Counted from the first letter of the stretch, positions 44,904 to 54,806 are shown. The stretch is 64,000 nucleotides of DNA from Paenibacillus terrigena DSM 21567 (GCF_000374845.1 NZ_KB895425.1:24640-88639), one strand, 5' to 3'. Made by a program: numbers and translations. Notes: generated by a model not told the origin, from the letters alone.

Positions 44904-45407
44904 ATGAAACGGGAGTGGAAAGTTGGAGAACTTGCGAAATTAGCGGGATTAACGGTTCGAACATTGCGATACTACGACCAGATCGGTTTGTTCTCGCCAT
45001 CCGGTCATACCGAATCCGGACACAGGATCTATACCGAATCCGATATTGCACGCCTACAGCAAATTCTGTCATTGAAGGAGCTTGGCTTGTCGTTGGATCA
45101 GGTCAAATCCGTTATTGCTGGCAATCATTTCACACTGTTCGACATTGTTTCTCTTCAAATTGAGCGTCTAAAGGAAAGTATAAGCTTACAACAAAAACTT
45201 TTACAGGAATTAGAGCATGTAACAAGCCTAATGCAGAGAAAAGAACCGTTGACTGTTCAAGAATTCACTAAAATATTGAGCGCCATGAGGAAGAGCCCTC
45301 ATCAATATTTTGCCGTGCAGGAAGCGAGCTGGGAATCCCATCTCGACCGACTTGGCGATTATCTTGGCGGGCATCCAGATGACGCTTCCCAAGGGAGGAC
45401 AAAATAA
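44904..45407 (+). CDS. MerR-family transcriptional regulator
   Basis: The 167-residue protein has the winged helix-turn-helix of MerR proteins at 1-70 (WKVGELAKLAGLTVRTLRYY, IGLFSPSG, YTESDIARLQQIL) and a long dimerisation helix at about 80-115. The C-terminal part is short and without a cysteine metal site, so a small-molecule-responsive TipA/BmrR-like role is likely. ATG 44904 follows GGGG by 7 nt; the longer frame starts within the promoter. It leads a five-gene operon and is separated from the next gene by 3 nt. Confidence 0.9.
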   Translation: MKREWKVGELAKLAGLTVRTLRYYDQIGLFSPSGHTESGHRIYTESDIARLQQILSLKELGLSLDQVKSVIAGNHFTLFDIVSLQIERLKESISLQQKLLQELEHVTSLMQRKEPLTVQEFTKILSAMRKSPHQYFAVQEASWESHLDRLGDYLGGHPDDASQGRTK

Positions 45408-45410
45408 ACC

Positions 45411-45851
45411 ATGAATGAACGATCTGTAGAGTACTCTACCTTTGTTATCGAGAGAAATTATAATGCATCGCCCGAGCGGGTATTCTCCGCCTGGTCGGAC
45501 CCGTCGGCCAAAGCCCGGTGGTACCCGAAAGCCGACGAGTTCGACTTCCGGGTTGGTGGTCGAGAAATCAACCGCGGCGGCCCGCCGAACGGTCTGATTT
45601 ACACTTTCGACGCTTGCTATCAAGAGATCGTTCAAGACAGTCGCATCGTTTATACTTACACCTTAGATCAAGGAGAAACTCGGATGTCAGTCTCCGTGAC
45701 AACGGTAGAAATAAAGCAATTGGGCAACGGCACTCAACTCATCTACACCGAACAAGGAGCTTTCTTCGATGGTCACGATAAACCAGAACAACGCGAGCAC
45801 GGCACAAAATTTATGTTAGATAAGCTGGGCTTGGAGCTGCAGAACGAATGA
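45411..45851 (+). CDS. AHSA1/SRPBCC-domain protein
   Basis: The 146-residue protein is a single START-like module: VIERNYNASPERVFSAWSDP, then RWYPKADEFDFRVGGREI and the C-terminal helix HGTKFMLDKLGLELQ. It offers a hydrophobic cavity for ligand binding. In MerR operons, AHSA1 proteins are often assumed to bind the inducing compound. It starts 3 nt after the MerR stop codon, with GGGAGG upstream. Confidence 0.85.
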   Translation: MNERSVEYSTFVIERNYNASPERVFSAWSDPSAKARWYPKADEFDFRVGGREINRGGPPNGLIYTFDACYQEIVQDSRIVYTYTLDQGETRMSVSVTTVEIKQLGNGTQLIYTEQGAFFDGHDKPEQREHGTKFMLDKLGLELQNE

Positions 45852-45935
45852 AGGGGTCACCTCACGAAACGGAAAAAATCGTACGTTAAGAGTCACTGAT
45901 TGGACTTAATTCCCAAATTACAGGAGGAAAAATCA

Positions 45936-46730
45936 ATGAAAAAAGTAATTTCAAAAGACGGAACCGCCATTGCGTTTGATAAATCCGGGAATGGACCGGC
46001 GATCATCCTGGTATGCGCTGCATTTCAAACTCGTTCGGATCCGATGATGTCGCAACTTGCTTCACTTCTGTCACCCCACTATACCGTGATCAACTACGAT
46101 CGTCGGGGTCGAGGGGATAGCGGCGACACATCGCCGTACGCGATTGAGCGCGAAGTCGAAGATATCGAAGCTCTCATCAACGAGGCTGGCGGATCGGCAT
46201 TCGTATTCGGCATGTCTTCCGGTGGAGTCCTTGCCCTCGAAGCGGCTCGCAAGCTTGCTATCGCGAAGCTGGTATTGTACGAGCCACCGTTCGTCGTTGA
46301 CAATACACGTCCTCCGCTGCCGAAGGGTTACTTAAAGCAGCTCAAAGAGCTGACAACGTCGGGCCGCAGAGGCGACGCAGTCGAGTATTTCTTGACGAAG
46401 GCAGCAGGCGTTCCTGCCGATTTCGTCGCTCCGATGCGAAGCGCGCCATTCTGGCCGGCGATGGAAGATGTAGCGCACACATTGGTCTATGATGGCACCA
46501 TCATGGGTGACACCATGTCGGGCAACCCATTGCCAGCCGAGCGGTGGTCTTCCGTCTCGATCCCTACGCTCGTGGTGGGTGGAGGAACAAGTCCTGAGTA
46601 CCAGCAAAATGCGGTAAAAGCGCTCGTGGACAGACTCCCCAGTGCTAAGTGCCACGTTCTGGAAGGTCAGGATCATAACGTGGCTCCGGATTACCTCGCT
46701 CCCGTTTTGACTGATTTTTTCTCCATGTAA
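45936..46730 (+). CDS. Alpha/beta hydrolase
   Basis: The 264-residue protein begins MKKVISKDGTAIAFDKSGNG. The nucleophile elbow is FGMSSGGVLAL, and EGQDHNVAPD near the C-terminus supplies the histidine. An INYDRRGRGDSG segment is usual for the family. It probably hydrolyses an ester or lactone in the compound handled by this operon. AGGAGG lies 8 nt before ATG 45936; the longer frame from 45900 begins upstream of that site. Confidence 0.85.
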   Translation: MKKVISKDGTAIAFDKSGNGPAIILVCAAFQTRSDPMMSQLASLLSPHYTVINYDRRGRGDSGDTSPYAIEREVEDIEALINEAGGSAFVFGMSSGGVLALEAARKLAIAKLVLYEPPFVVDNTRPPLPKGYLKQLKELTTSGRRGDAVEYFLTKAAGVPADFVAPMRSAPFWPAMEDVAHTLVYDGTIMGDTMSGNPLPAERWSSVSIPTLVVGGGTSPEYQQNAVKALVDRLPSAKCHVLEGQDHNVAPDYLAPVLTDFFSM

Positions 46731-46749
46731 ATTAAAGGAGACTATAGCA

Positions 46750-47337
46750 ATGAGAAAAATCATTTTACTCATGCATGTATCGCTTGATGGCTTCGTAACA
46801 GAACCCAACGGTGAAATCGATTGGATTATCCATACAGAGGAAGAACAGAACTATGTCACCGACTTGCTTAACACCGTAGACACCGTTTTATTTGGACGTG
46901 TGACTTATCAAATGATGGAAAGCTTCTGGCCGACTGTACCCGTGCATCCCGTCTGGTCAAAATCGAAGTACCATGCCGAACATGCTGTCTGGATCGAGAA
47001 GACAGAGAAAATCGTATTCTCCAAGACTCTGGAAAAGGTGGACTGGAACAATTCCAGACTGGTGAAAGAACATATTCCGGAAGAAATAGAAAAAATGAAA
47101 CAACAACCCGGCAAAAACATTGTGGTTATCGCCAGTCCCAGCATTGCGCAAACGTTTATGCAGCTATGCTTGATTGATGAATATCGGATTAATGTCAATC
47201 CAATTGTTGTTGGGGGAGGAAAACCTCTGTTTAAAAATATCAAGGACAGAATCGATCTTAAACTTGTAGAAACCAAAACGTTTAGTTCTGGAGTCGTAGG
47301 GCTTGTCTACGGAGTGAAACGGGGTGAGGGCTATTAA
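46750..47337 (+). CDS. RibD C-terminal (dihydrofolate-reductase-like) protein
   Basis: The 195-residue protein reads MRKIILLMHVSLDGFVTEPN at the start, VLFGRVTYQMMESFWP for the nucleotide-contact helix, and NPIVVGGGKPLFKNI near the end: the pattern of YyaP/RibD-C proteins. They bind NADPH and are presumed to reduce small molecules. AAGGAG precedes the ATG by about 9 nt. Its last 14 bases overlap the start of the efflux pump gene. Confidence 0.85.
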   Translation: MRKIILLMHVSLDGFVTEPNGEIDWIIHTEEEQNYVTDLLNTVDTVLFGRVTYQMMESFWPTVPVHPVWSKSKYHAEHAVWIEKTEKIVFSKTLEKVDWNNSRLVKEHIPEEIEKMKQQPGKNIVVIASPSIAQTFMQLCLIDEYRINVNPIVVGGGKPLFKNIKDRIDLKLVETKTFSSGVVGLVYGVKRGEGY

Positions 47338-48925
47338 GAACGCATTGCATGGAAATGAGATGATGGCCGGCATGCGTGAATGGATCGGGCTCGCGGTACT
47401 GGCCTTACCCGCCCTTCTTGTCTCGATTGATCTCTCGGTAATGATTCTCGCACTGCCGCACATTGGTGCCGACCTCGGCGCTGATAGTGCTCAACAGTTG
47501 TGGATCATCGACATCTACGGATTCATGCTCGCCGGGTTCTTGATCACCATGGGGACGCTGGGAGATCGGATCGGCCGCCGCAAACTGCTGTTGATCGGCG
47601 GGAGCGCATTCATGATAGCCTCGATTTTGGCTGCATTCTCCCGAAGCGCTGAGATGCTCATTGCGGCCCGCGCAATACTCGGTATAGCCGGAGCGACTGT
47701 ATCGCCTTCTACTCTAGCCTTGATTAGTAACATGTTCCGTGACCATAAGCAGCGCTCCCTTGCCATCGGCATATGGTTAACGTGCTCTATGGGCGGCATG
47801 GCGCTCGGGCCTGTGGTTGGAGGTATCATGCTAGATCACTTCTGGTGGGGCTCGGTGTTCCTTCTAGGCGTGCCAGTCATGTTGCTTCTACTAATAACCG
47901 GACCCATGTTGCTGCCTGAATACCGGCATCCCGAATCCGGTCGGCTGGATTTGACCAGTGTTGCGATATCGCTGGGCGCCATCCTGCCGATCATCTACGG
48001 ACTCAAGGAAATCGCCAAGTACGGTCTGCAAATGGTGCCTGCGCTGTTAATACTAGCGGGTGTCGTCCTAGGCACGGTGTTCGTGTTGCGGCAGCGCAGG
48101 CTGACGAGTCCCCTGCTGGACCTGCGCCTGTTCGCGAGTCCCGGATTCAGCGCTGCACTGGGGGGCGTGTTCGGTATTACACTGACAGGAGCGACCATGC
48201 TCTTCATCGCGCAGTACCTCCAATTCGTGCAAGGATTGTCGCCACTTCAGGCAGGGTTGTATATGCTCCCTGGGGTAATTGCCTCGATGGTCGGTATGTT
48301 TTTCTCACCGCTAATCGCACGCCGGATCCGACCGGCCCGTCTTATCGGAACGGGACTAGTGATATCGACTGCGGGTTGTTTTCTGCTAACCCAGGTGGGA
48401 GTTGAGTCAGGTCTCACGTTTCTGGTGCTCGGGTATATCTGCTTCAATATAGGTTCAGCCCCGCTACTGAGCCTGTCCAGCGACCTTGTCGTCGGATCAG
48501 CCCCGCCAGAGAAGGCAGGATCGGCGGCGTCCATGCTGCAAACCAGCGGCGAATTCGCCTTCGCGCTGGGTATTGCAGTCTTGGGCAGCATCGGCACGGT
48601 CGTTTATCGCAACCAGGTGGCGAGCTCTATTCCCGCCGACTTGCCGGCTTCCGCGGTTCAAGCTTCCCGCGACAGCTTGGCTGGTGCCACGGCTATAGCT
48701 GGAGATCTCTCCGAACAAGTCGGCAAGGCACTGCTCACGGGGGCCCGCGAAGCCTTTACGAACGGGATGCACTCCGTTGCGGCAGCCAGCGGCGCAATCA
48801 TGCTTGTTATCATCGTCCTTGTCGTTACGCGACTTCGGCACCTACGACCAATCGGAGAGACTCTATCTAGCCAATCCGGCAGTATTCCAGAAGCAGTACC
48901 CAGCGCTGCCAATGAATCAAGTTAG
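47324..48925 (+). CDS. MFS multidrug efflux transporter (DHA2, QacA/SmvA-like)
   Basis: The 533-residue protein has 14 predicted membrane segments. The loop 2-3 motif is GDRIGRRKLLLIGG (motif A), and motif C appears as MALGPVVGGIMLDHFWW. DHA2 members export cationic drugs with protons. GTG at 47324 is used; ATG at about 47360 is a possible alternative. As the last gene of the MerR-led operon it would be the effector, with a strong terminator 40 bp beyond the stop. Confidence 0.9.
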   Translation: MRAIKNALHGNEMMAGMREWIGLAVLALPALLVSIDLSVMILALPHIGADLGADSAQQLWIIDIYGFMLAGFLITMGTLGDRIGRRKLLLIGGSAFMIASILAAFSRSAEMLIAARAILGIAGATVSPSTLALISNMFRDHKQRSLAIGIWLTCSMGGMALGPVVGGIMLDHFWWGSVFLLGVPVMLLLLITGPMLLPEYRHPESGRLDLTSVAISLGAILPIIYGLKEIAKYGLQMVPALLILAGVVLGTVFVLRQRRLTSPLLDLRLFASPGFSAALGGVFGITLTGATMLFIAQYLQFVQGLSPLQAGLYMLPGVIASMVGMFFSPLIARRIRPARLIGTGLVISTAGCFLLTQVGVESGLTFLVLGYICFNIGSAPLLSLSSDLVVGSAPPEKAGSAASMLQTSGEFAFALGIAVLGSIGTVVYRNQVASSIPADLPASAVQASRDSLAGATAIAGDLSEQVGKALLTGAREAFTNGMHSVAAASGAIMLVIIVLVVTRLRHLRPIGETLSSQSGSIPEAVPSAANESS

Positions 48926-48961
48926 TTGCACTGCAAGTCATGTTTAAGTAAGAAACCAAAA

Positions 48962-49008
48962 AAGCCAACCAAAACTGGCACAATACAGTCTTGGTTGGCT
49001 TATTTCTG
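48962..49008 (+). terminator. Intrinsic terminator of the MerR operon
   Basis: AAGCCAACCAA and TTGGTTGGCTT form an 11-bp stem, followed by TATTTCTGTTTTT on the plus strand. The remaining 230 bp to 49241 show no gene. Confidence 0.85.
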
Positions 49009-49241
49009 TTTTTCAACTTCCTCGGTACGATTTAGTTTTCTCACGCATGCTCACTTATTCGGAATTTTGATACTTAAGACTCCCTCTCAATTGTCACATG
49101 GACAAACTGAATGGGGTCTTTGTTCTTTTAATCAGCCAAACACACCACCAGGAAGACGCTTGTGGTTATTTTCATTTGAATACAAAAATAGTTGAATATA
49201 GACTGGGTTAAATCATTGTTCAAAAGGTGGTCGCGTATATC

Positions 49242-49982
49242 CTAACTTCTTTTATACGAAAGGATTCGGCGATACATCTTCCTAGCCTTCAGCTTAAGAA
49301 AATGGGACATTGCCGGATAAAGGTTGGCTTCAATAATGAAAACACGCCCATGCCGATCTGTTGCTACGTCCAGGCCATAAATACGGTGTCCAGGGAACAA
49401 TACTTTTAATTTTTTCGCGGAGAGAAGTGAAACCTTATCTATTCGGGATTTTAATGCGGTAACAGACAAGTGACTAATGGATGAACGCTTGATCCCCTTT
49501 CTAAACCTAAGCAGTTTTCCATTACTCCGTGTATTATTGGAAACAATATAATTTTTGCCCGCAACCTTGATCACCCTTCCCGTGACTACCCATCTGGATG
49601 AATATTTTTTCCGTTGAACGATAACTCTCATATCAAAGGGGCGATTTTTTATGGTCGGCCGAGTTATTCTCTCTTGTACCATATAAGCGGCAGCCCCGAT
49701 TTTCATTTTGATAAAATGATAGGTATCCTCTCTTCCCCATTTCATCGTTTCCTTATTCTCGTAATGTATGGCGTAGTTGTCATTCCCCAAATCGGAGACC
49801 TGAATGACACCCCGTCCACGGCTCCCCCAAACCGGCTTAACCATGACGTGCCCATATTTGTCCACAAGGCTCCACAAGGATTCACGACTCATCTTCCTGG
49901 TTTCCGGCAGGTATGGTGCTAGGGAGGCACTCCTTTTCATAAACAAATATTTCTTATATTTATTTTTTGCTAATGTTCCCAC
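49242..49982 (-). CDS. YheC/YheD-family ATP-grasp protein (spore-coat associated)
   Basis: The 246-residue protein has the ATP-grasp order of YheC/D proteins: HVMVKPVWGSRGRGVIQV, YMVQERI, PFDMRVIVQRK, and the metal-binding IYGLDVATDRHGRVFIIEAN. In Bacillus the homologues are associated with the endospore coat; the ligated substrates are not known. It is a paralogue of the next gene (50082-50816). It starts at ATG 49982, with a weak purine-rich stretch upstream. Confidence 0.85.
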   Translation of the reverse strand: MGTLAKNKYKKYLFMKRSASLAPYLPETRKMSRESLWSLVDKYGHVMVKPVWGSRGRGVIQVSDLGNDNYAIHYENKETMKWGREDTYHFIKMKIGAAAYMVQERITRPTIKNRPFDMRVIVQRKKYSSRWVVTGRVIKVAGKNYIVSNNTRSNGKLLRFRKGIKRSSISHLSVTALKSRIDKVSLLSAKKLKVLFPGHRIYGLDVATDRHGRVFIIEANLYPAMSHFLKLKARKMYRRILSYKRS

Positions 49983-50081
49983 TGTACTCCACCTTTCTCG
50001 AATTTGATCTCAGCCATTACGAACGAAACGCCGGGCATTCCCTGCTGAACTCATCGCATCCAACAACCGCTTAATTGGAGC

Positions 50082-50816
50082 TCAGATCCCGATGGATCGT
50101 TTGTTTTCCATAATGGTTCTTATCATTGTGTGATCGGAGAGTTGAGTAAACAACATATGGCCCGGATGTGAATTAGCTTCAATGATCCATATGCGGCCTT
50201 TCTTGTCTATGGCAAGATCAACCCCTAATTCATGAATCGAATGCCTTTTATTAACCGTTTTGGCGATGACAATGGATAGTTCTTCTATTTTGCGATAACA
50301 GGCGTCCACTTTGGATTGGTTATTCTGAAAAAGACTTATGAGTACCTTCTGCAAAGGTTTTGCATGGCCCCCTTTATGATAATTGGTCACAAATTTATGA
50401 GGAGCGGCAACACGGGCGGCCATACCCGAAATCTCCCATTTGTGCTTTGGCTTCTGCAGGTATACTCGGATATCAAAAATTACTCCATGATACTTCTCTA
50501 ATCGTAGGCCTTTCTGTACCAAATACCGATGCTTTGATTTCCGGTACGAGCGAATCGCTTTTAAGACAGAGGAAGGTCCCGCAATCTTCAGACTTGATCC
50601 GCAACGAACCTCATATCCCTTTCTCAATTTCTTGACACGAATGATTCCGTTACCACCGCTCCCGTGATTGGGTTTTATAAAGACAGATGAATAGGTTTGG
50701 AGCATTCGTAAGGTCCTTGAACCCGTCATCCAGTGAGTTTCAGGCAAATGAGGACGCAATATAGGGTTCCGTATCATTTCCTTATGCTTTTTCATTTTTC
50801 CAATGGTCATTGACAT
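50082..50816 (-). CDS. YheC/YheD-family ATP-grasp protein, tandem paralogue
   Basis: The 244-residue protein has SVFIKPNHGSGGNGIIRVKK, YLVQKGL, IFDIRVYLQKP and LGVDLAIDKKGRIWIIEANS, parallel to the neighbour. Identity between the two is modest, so this is an old duplication. Both are shorter than the 350-450-residue Bacillus YheC/YheD and lack the N-terminal lobe. It implies that the organism forms spores. AGAAGAGG precedes the ATG by about 7 nt. Confidence 0.85.
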   Translation of the reverse strand: MSMTIGKMKKHKEMIRNPILRPHLPETHWMTGSRTLRMLQTYSSVFIKPNHGSGGNGIIRVKKLRKGYEVRCGSSLKIAGPSSVLKAIRSYRKSKHRYLVQKGLRLEKYHGVIFDIRVYLQKPKHKWEISGMAARVAAPHKFVTNYHKGGHAKPLQKVLISLFQNNQSKVDACYRKIEELSIVIAKTVNKRHSIHELGVDLAIDKKGRIWIIEANSHPGHMLFTQLSDHTMIRTIMENKRSIGI

Positions 50817-51150
50817 CCTCTTCTCTTGTTAGGTTCCAGATATAAAGAGCATATTCATAAATATCTCTGCTGCTATAGACAAACATCTATACTTCCAACA
50901 ATTGACCATCCACGCTGGGGCGTAGCCCTCTCATTCCTTCGTTGTGTCTCACGAGGAGAGGATGGCCCACCTAGCACCAACGCGTACTACACGTTTTCTC
51001 TCAACATGTCGTTGACATCATTAATAACCATAGCGTGATCATAACCGTATTGGTTTTTCAGTACAGAAGCTTACAAATAACCTTACCGGTAATAAGGAAG
51101 ACTCAATAACCGGCAAAGAAGCAAATAAGAAATACGATTAAAAAGTTGAA
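50817..51150. other. Gene-free stretch with GC-rich hairpin
   Basis: A CCCTCTC...GAGAGG hairpin at 50928-50962 is visible but not assigned to any known element. A minus-strand frame ends LKNQYGYDHAMVINDVNDML followed by RENV at about 51000; it lacks a start and looks like a gene tail. Nothing else supports coding. Confidence 0.3.
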
Positions 51151-51198
51151 TGAAAAAAAACAAGCCGGACTTCCTTAACGTACGGAATTTCCGGCTTG
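51151..51198 (-). terminator. Terminator of the urease operon
   Basis: CAAGCCGGA and TCCGGCTTG are the outer arms, with TTCC/GGAA extending the stem inward, and T8 follows on the minus strand. It lies 240 bp past the ureH stop codon, in line with the operon's direction. Confidence 0.8.
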
Positions 51199-51242
51199 TA
51201 TGAATAAATTTTCGCTTAATTAAATGATCTCGTACATTGATT

Positions 51243-51272
51243 GAACCGCTCTTATACATGAGCGGTTCTTAT
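51243..51272. terminator. Perfect hairpin between ureH and the terminator
   Basis: GAACCGCTC and GAGCGGTTC form a 9-bp stem around an 8-nt loop, followed by TTATATT on the plus strand and by CAATC on the minus. It may end plus-strand transcription or stabilise the urease mRNA. Confidence 0.5.
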
Positions 51273-51435
51273 ATTAGTTCAAAATCGTATTCCTTTGTGT
51301 ACGTTCTCCGTTTTTCTCCCATGAAAAAATCCCCCTTAAGTCAACACCATACAACCTTACTTTGTATGTGTCTACTTAAAGGAGATAATATCACTTTTGG
51401 GACAGCCTCTTAAATTGCAAATATCTTCACATAAA

Positions 51436-52128
51436 TCACCCAAATAACCCTTGTGTGATCCCCAGACTATATATGTAATAGAACCCAAATAATGTACTCA
51501 CAACACCCGTGACTTGCGTCAATGTCAGGTTCACATGCCTATTGCTTGCACTCAGGACAAACGGAATACCCAGAATGGTTGTAAACAACAACATACCCGC
51601 AATCGTGCCTAAGCCAAATATCAGAATATATAAAGCTCCATCCCAAACCGATTGTACCGTCGACATCGTAAGTAAAACCATGGCGCCGCTGCCGGCAATC
51701 CCATGGACGAGACCAATGACCATCGACTTGATGTAAGAAATCCCTTTGTGTGATGCAGTCGGCTGGGAAACATAGTGGGTATGTTCTTCATGATGATGTT
51801 GATGCTGATGCAAATACGCTTTCTTACTCCTACCCACCGAGATTAAACTGCTAATCCCGAGATATACGAGCATGATGCCCACCAAAAATTCTAACGATCC
51901 GGATACCTTCTCAGAGATATTATTCTTCGTCAAAATCAGAATAAGACCTACTACAAATAACGTAGTCGTGTGTCCAATACCCCAAAACACCCCAGCAAGC
52001 GATGTTCGCCAGAGCTTCTTGCTATGACTTGCAATCGTAGAAACAGCAATAACATGGTCAGGTTCGATCGCATGCTTTATCCCCAGAAGAAAGCCTACAC
52101 CCAGAACCGATAATAACCCTAGACCCAC
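51436..52128 (-). CDS. ureH: Urease accessory nickel permease UreH
   Basis: The 230-residue protein has about six membrane segments and the nickel-transport signature His19-x4-Asp24 (GIKHAIEPDHV). A cytoplasmic loop is histidine-rich (HQHQHHHEEHTH), likely to bind nickel. It is the Bacillus TB-90-type UreH, related to NiCoT permeases, and would supply Ni2+ to urease. It is the last gene of the cluster, 55 bp after ureD. A terminator follows. Confidence 0.88.
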   Translation of the reverse strand: MGLGLLSVLGVGFLLGIKHAIEPDHVIAVSTIASHSKKLWRTSLAGVFWGIGHTTTLFVVGLILILTKNNISEKVSGSLEFLVGIMLVYLGISSLISVGRSKKAYLHQHQHHHEEHTHYVSQPTASHKGISYIKSMVIGLVHGIAGSGAMVLLTMSTVQSVWDGALYILIFGLGTIAGMLLFTTILGIPFVLSASNRHVNLTLTQVTGVVSTLFGFYYIYSLGITQGLFG

Positions 52129-52183
52129 GAAAGCACCCCCCTTTTCAAAGTTCTATCTTTATCCTTATGAAGGGGGGCTTCTA

Positions 52184-53008
52184 TTAATACTTCCGAAATG
52201 AAATGGGTTTCTTCCCGAACCACTGCTCCCGCACACACCGCTGACACGCTTCAAAAATCGCTTCGATCTTCTGAGTCGAAGAGGCAAGTACGCGCAAGGA
52301 GAACCCAGGGAGAATCAACGCAGACAAGCCTATTTTACAAGAACCTGCACAAGCGCTAAGAGTATCACTCATTTGTTCAACGAAGTCAGAGGTTGCCTTC
52401 TCCCCTATTACCGTCATCGTTCCGAAATGGGTGTGCCCTTCAAGGATTCCCAACCCCTCTACTTCATGCACTTCTGGACGAAGCTGAAGATGATCGAGCA
52501 CCACGAGTTCGCCCTCGTAATACACGATCGTCTTTAACTGAAGCCTGTTGTACCGGAACAAGCTTCCATCCGGAGACCATCCAGGCGTGATGATATCGCC
52601 GTAAATCAGCGACGCTCCCTGTTCCATTCGTATCACGGTGTTCTGTAGATATTGCGCATGCTGGTACGCGATGATGGGGTCGGGCATGTACTCCAGATAA
52701 CTGTCTTTCTCCATAACAATCGATGTGTCTTGGGTTACCGGGGATGTTAACGTTTTAAAGATTTTGGTGGAGGACTGGGTGGTGAGCAGCATCTGCGCTC
52801 GTTCACCTACATGAATTTCGGCTTTGTACCGATCCCCGCCGACATAGCCGCCACCCGGATTCATCAAGTAGAAACAAGGTTGACTGGGATCATCGAGATA
52901 GATGGGAGGTGTAACTTTGAAGGCTCCCCGGTTATAGACCTCAGCAGGAATCGTTCTCTCTTCCTTGTGCCGAACTGCAAGCCGAAGAAATCCAGTCCAA
53001 TTCTCCAT
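52184..53008 (-). CDS. ureD: Urease accessory protein UreD
   Basis: The 274-residue protein contains YLMNPGGGYVGGDRYKAEI and the QSSTKIFKT segment typical of UreD. It forms the scaffold on which UreF and UreG deliver nickel to apo-urease. Its ATG follows the stop of ureG directly. The order ureG-ureD-ureH is the Bacillus pattern. Confidence 0.92.
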   Translation of the reverse strand: MENWTGFLRLAVRHKEERTIPAEVYNRGAFKVTPPIYLDDPSQPCFYLMNPGGGYVGGDRYKAEIHVGERAQMLLTTQSSTKIFKTLTSPVTQDTSIVMEKDSYLEYMPDPIIAYQHAQYLQNTVIRMEQGASLIYGDIITPGWSPDGSLFRYNRLQLKTIVYYEGELVVLDHLQLRPEVHEVEGLGILEGHTHFGTMTVIGEKATSDFVEQMSDTLSACAGSCKIGLSALILPGFSLRVLASSTQKIEAIFEACQRCVREQWFGKKPISFRKY

Positions 53009-53620
53009 CTATTGTAATCCCGACAGCAGCGCATTTTCTCGAATCCAATGGACGACATCTGACAGACCGACATCTTCTTTTAGATTTGTAAACACAAACG
53101 GTTTGTTGCCACGGAACGTTTTTGTATCTGACTCCATTACATCAAGACTGGCCCCCACATAGGGAGCAAGATCAATTTTATTAATGATGAACAAATCGGA
53201 TTTAATCATCCCTTGGCCGCCTTTACGCGGGATTTTCTCGCCCTGTGCCACGTCGATGATATAGATGGAGAAATCAACAAGCTCTGGACTGAAGGTAGCG
53301 GCCAGATTATCTCCTCCGCTCTCCACAAAGATGATTTCCACATCGGGATGCCGGTTCGTTAATTCCGCAATCGCAGCAAAATTCATGGAAGCATCTTCTC
53401 GGATCGCCGTATGTGGGCATCCTCCAGTCTCCACGCCAATAATACGGTCTGAGGGAAGAATTCCATGATGGATGAGAAAATTGGCATCTTCCTTGGTATA
53501 AATGTCATTCGTAATGACCGCCATGCTATGATCCTCATGCATATGACGGGTTAATTTCTCCACGAGCATGGTTTTGCCGGCCCCAACCGGGCCTCCTACG
53601 CCAATCCGAATAGGTTGCAT
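53009..53620 (-). CDS. ureG: Urease accessory GTPase UreG
   Basis: The 203-residue protein has the P-loop [11 protein letters not shown] (7-17), the nickel-binding CPH motif in [13 protein letters not shown], the switch FVESGGDN and the NKID guanine motif ([13 protein letters not shown]). It hydrolyses GTP to drive nickel insertion into urease. It lies 35 bp after ureF. Confidence 0.95.
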   Translation of the reverse strand: MQPIRIGVGGPVGAGKTMLVEKLTRHMHEDHSMAVITNDIYTKEDANFLIHHGILPSDRIIGVETGGCPHTAIREDASMNFAAIAELTNRHPDVEIIFVESGGDNLAATFSPELVDFSIYIIDVAQGEKIPRKGGQGMIKSDLFIINKIDLAPYVGASLDVMESDTKTFRGNKPFVFTNLKEDVGLSDVVHWIRENALLSGLQ

Positions 53621-53655
53621 TGTTATCCCTTCCTTACCGTTGTATCGTTCTTGTT

Positions 53656-54342
53656 CTAGGACATAAACAGCCGTATATGCAGCCGCTCATGCTTCATTTG
53701 TGATATTTCGATGCCGGGCGATGTGATGCCGAAGTCATCTTCGTCTAAACCTTCGATCTTTTCTACCGCCTGCAACAAATGCGATTGAAGCTCTTGAAAT
53801 AAACGCTGCCCATCTGTCTGGCCGAGCGGTATTCCTCGTACGCCATTCTGTATCAAGCTTGCCGTACAAGAATAGAGATAAGACAGAATCGCGGTGGATT
53901 TCGGAACCGCCAGATGATGGGCAATGATGGCAAACACAATCGCCGGATGACCAGAGGATTGCTTCGCCTGCACACGTTCTTGGTAACCTACAAGTGCCGG
54001 GATAAAGTATAGTTCCATTCCCAATTGCATCATTCGTTGGCCCATTCTTGTACTACCTTCCCGCGTCTCGCGTGCCATGCTCTGCACCGTGATCATGCGA
54101 TCCAAGTTCCAAAGCGTCTCCCATTGATCTTGAACGAGCGTTTCATATGACAGTCGGAGCGCCAGTCCATCATTATAGACCAGCTGCTCTCTGACATAGA
54201 CTTGCAACCATTTGGCAAAGGTCTGCTTACTCACGACTTGCTCGTTCTGGATATAGGTCTCGAGCCCGAAGGAATGGCTAAAGGCCCCCGTTGGCAAATT
54301 GGAATCGCAAAGCTGCAGCAGCGATAATAAATAATTATCCAT
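53656..54342 (-). CDS. ureF: Urease accessory protein UreF
   Basis: The 228-residue all-helical protein starts [20 protein letters not shown], then FGLETYI, the classic UreF opening. Near the end are [20 protein letters not shown]. It bridges UreD and UreG in the activation complex. Its start overlaps ureE by 8 bp. Confidence 0.93.
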   Translation of the reverse strand: MDNYLLSLLQLCDSNLPTGAFSHSFGLETYIQNEQVVSKQTFAKWLQVYVREQLVYNDGLALRLSYETLVQDQWETLWNLDRMITVQSMARETREGSTRMGQRMMQLGMELYFIPALVGYQERVQAKQSSGHPAIVFAIIAHHLAVPKSTAILSYLYSCTASLIQNGVRGIPLGQTDGQRLFQELQSHLLQAVEKIEGLDEDDFGITSPGIEISQMKHERLHIRLFMS

Positions 54343-54790
54343 GACTGTGTCCGATATGACGGAACGGTTGACTCACTTTCATGGTCTCGCGAAGGTATGG
54401 GATATCCGCTTGCACTAACATCTCTTCAATCAAGTAATCATACTGAATAAGCATGCGATCGCTTTCGAACTGCGCTGGCAAATGTCGATTTCCCAACTTA
54501 TGTGCGATATCTCCCATTTCACGCATACTGCGCGGCTGGATCACTAGAATATCCTCAGGGAGAACCTCCACCACGATCATATTATGGTCATCCATATAGA
54601 GAACGTCACCATGACTCAAATCCATCGGTTTACGCAATGAAATACCTAACTCTCGACCATGATCCGTAACGACCCGCTGAATTCGTTTCACAAGGTCATC
54701 GCTTGGCAAATATACTTTCTCCAAATGGCGGTTTCCTGTGTTTTCTGCGCTTAACTGCTCTAGCCGGGCTACAATTTCCTCAATAATCAT
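54335..54790 (-). CDS. ureE: Urease accessory nickel chaperone UreE
   Basis: The 151-residue protein has an N-terminal peptide-binding domain and a C-terminal metal-binding domain with [10 protein letters not shown], the conserved nickel-site segment. The tail (RHIGHSHG) has only three histidines, far fewer than in Klebsiella UreE. It hands nickel to UreG. It lies 16 bp after ureC. Confidence 0.93.
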   Translation of the reverse strand: MIIEEIVARLEQLSAENTGNRHLEKVYLPSDDLVKRIQRVVTDHGRELGISLRKPMDLSHGDVLYMDDHNMIVVEVLPEDILVIQPRSMREMGDIAHKLGNRHLPAQFESDRMLIQYDYLIEEMLVQADIPYLRETMKVSQPFRHIGHSHG

Positions 54791-54806
54791 ATGTACATCC
54801 CCTTTC

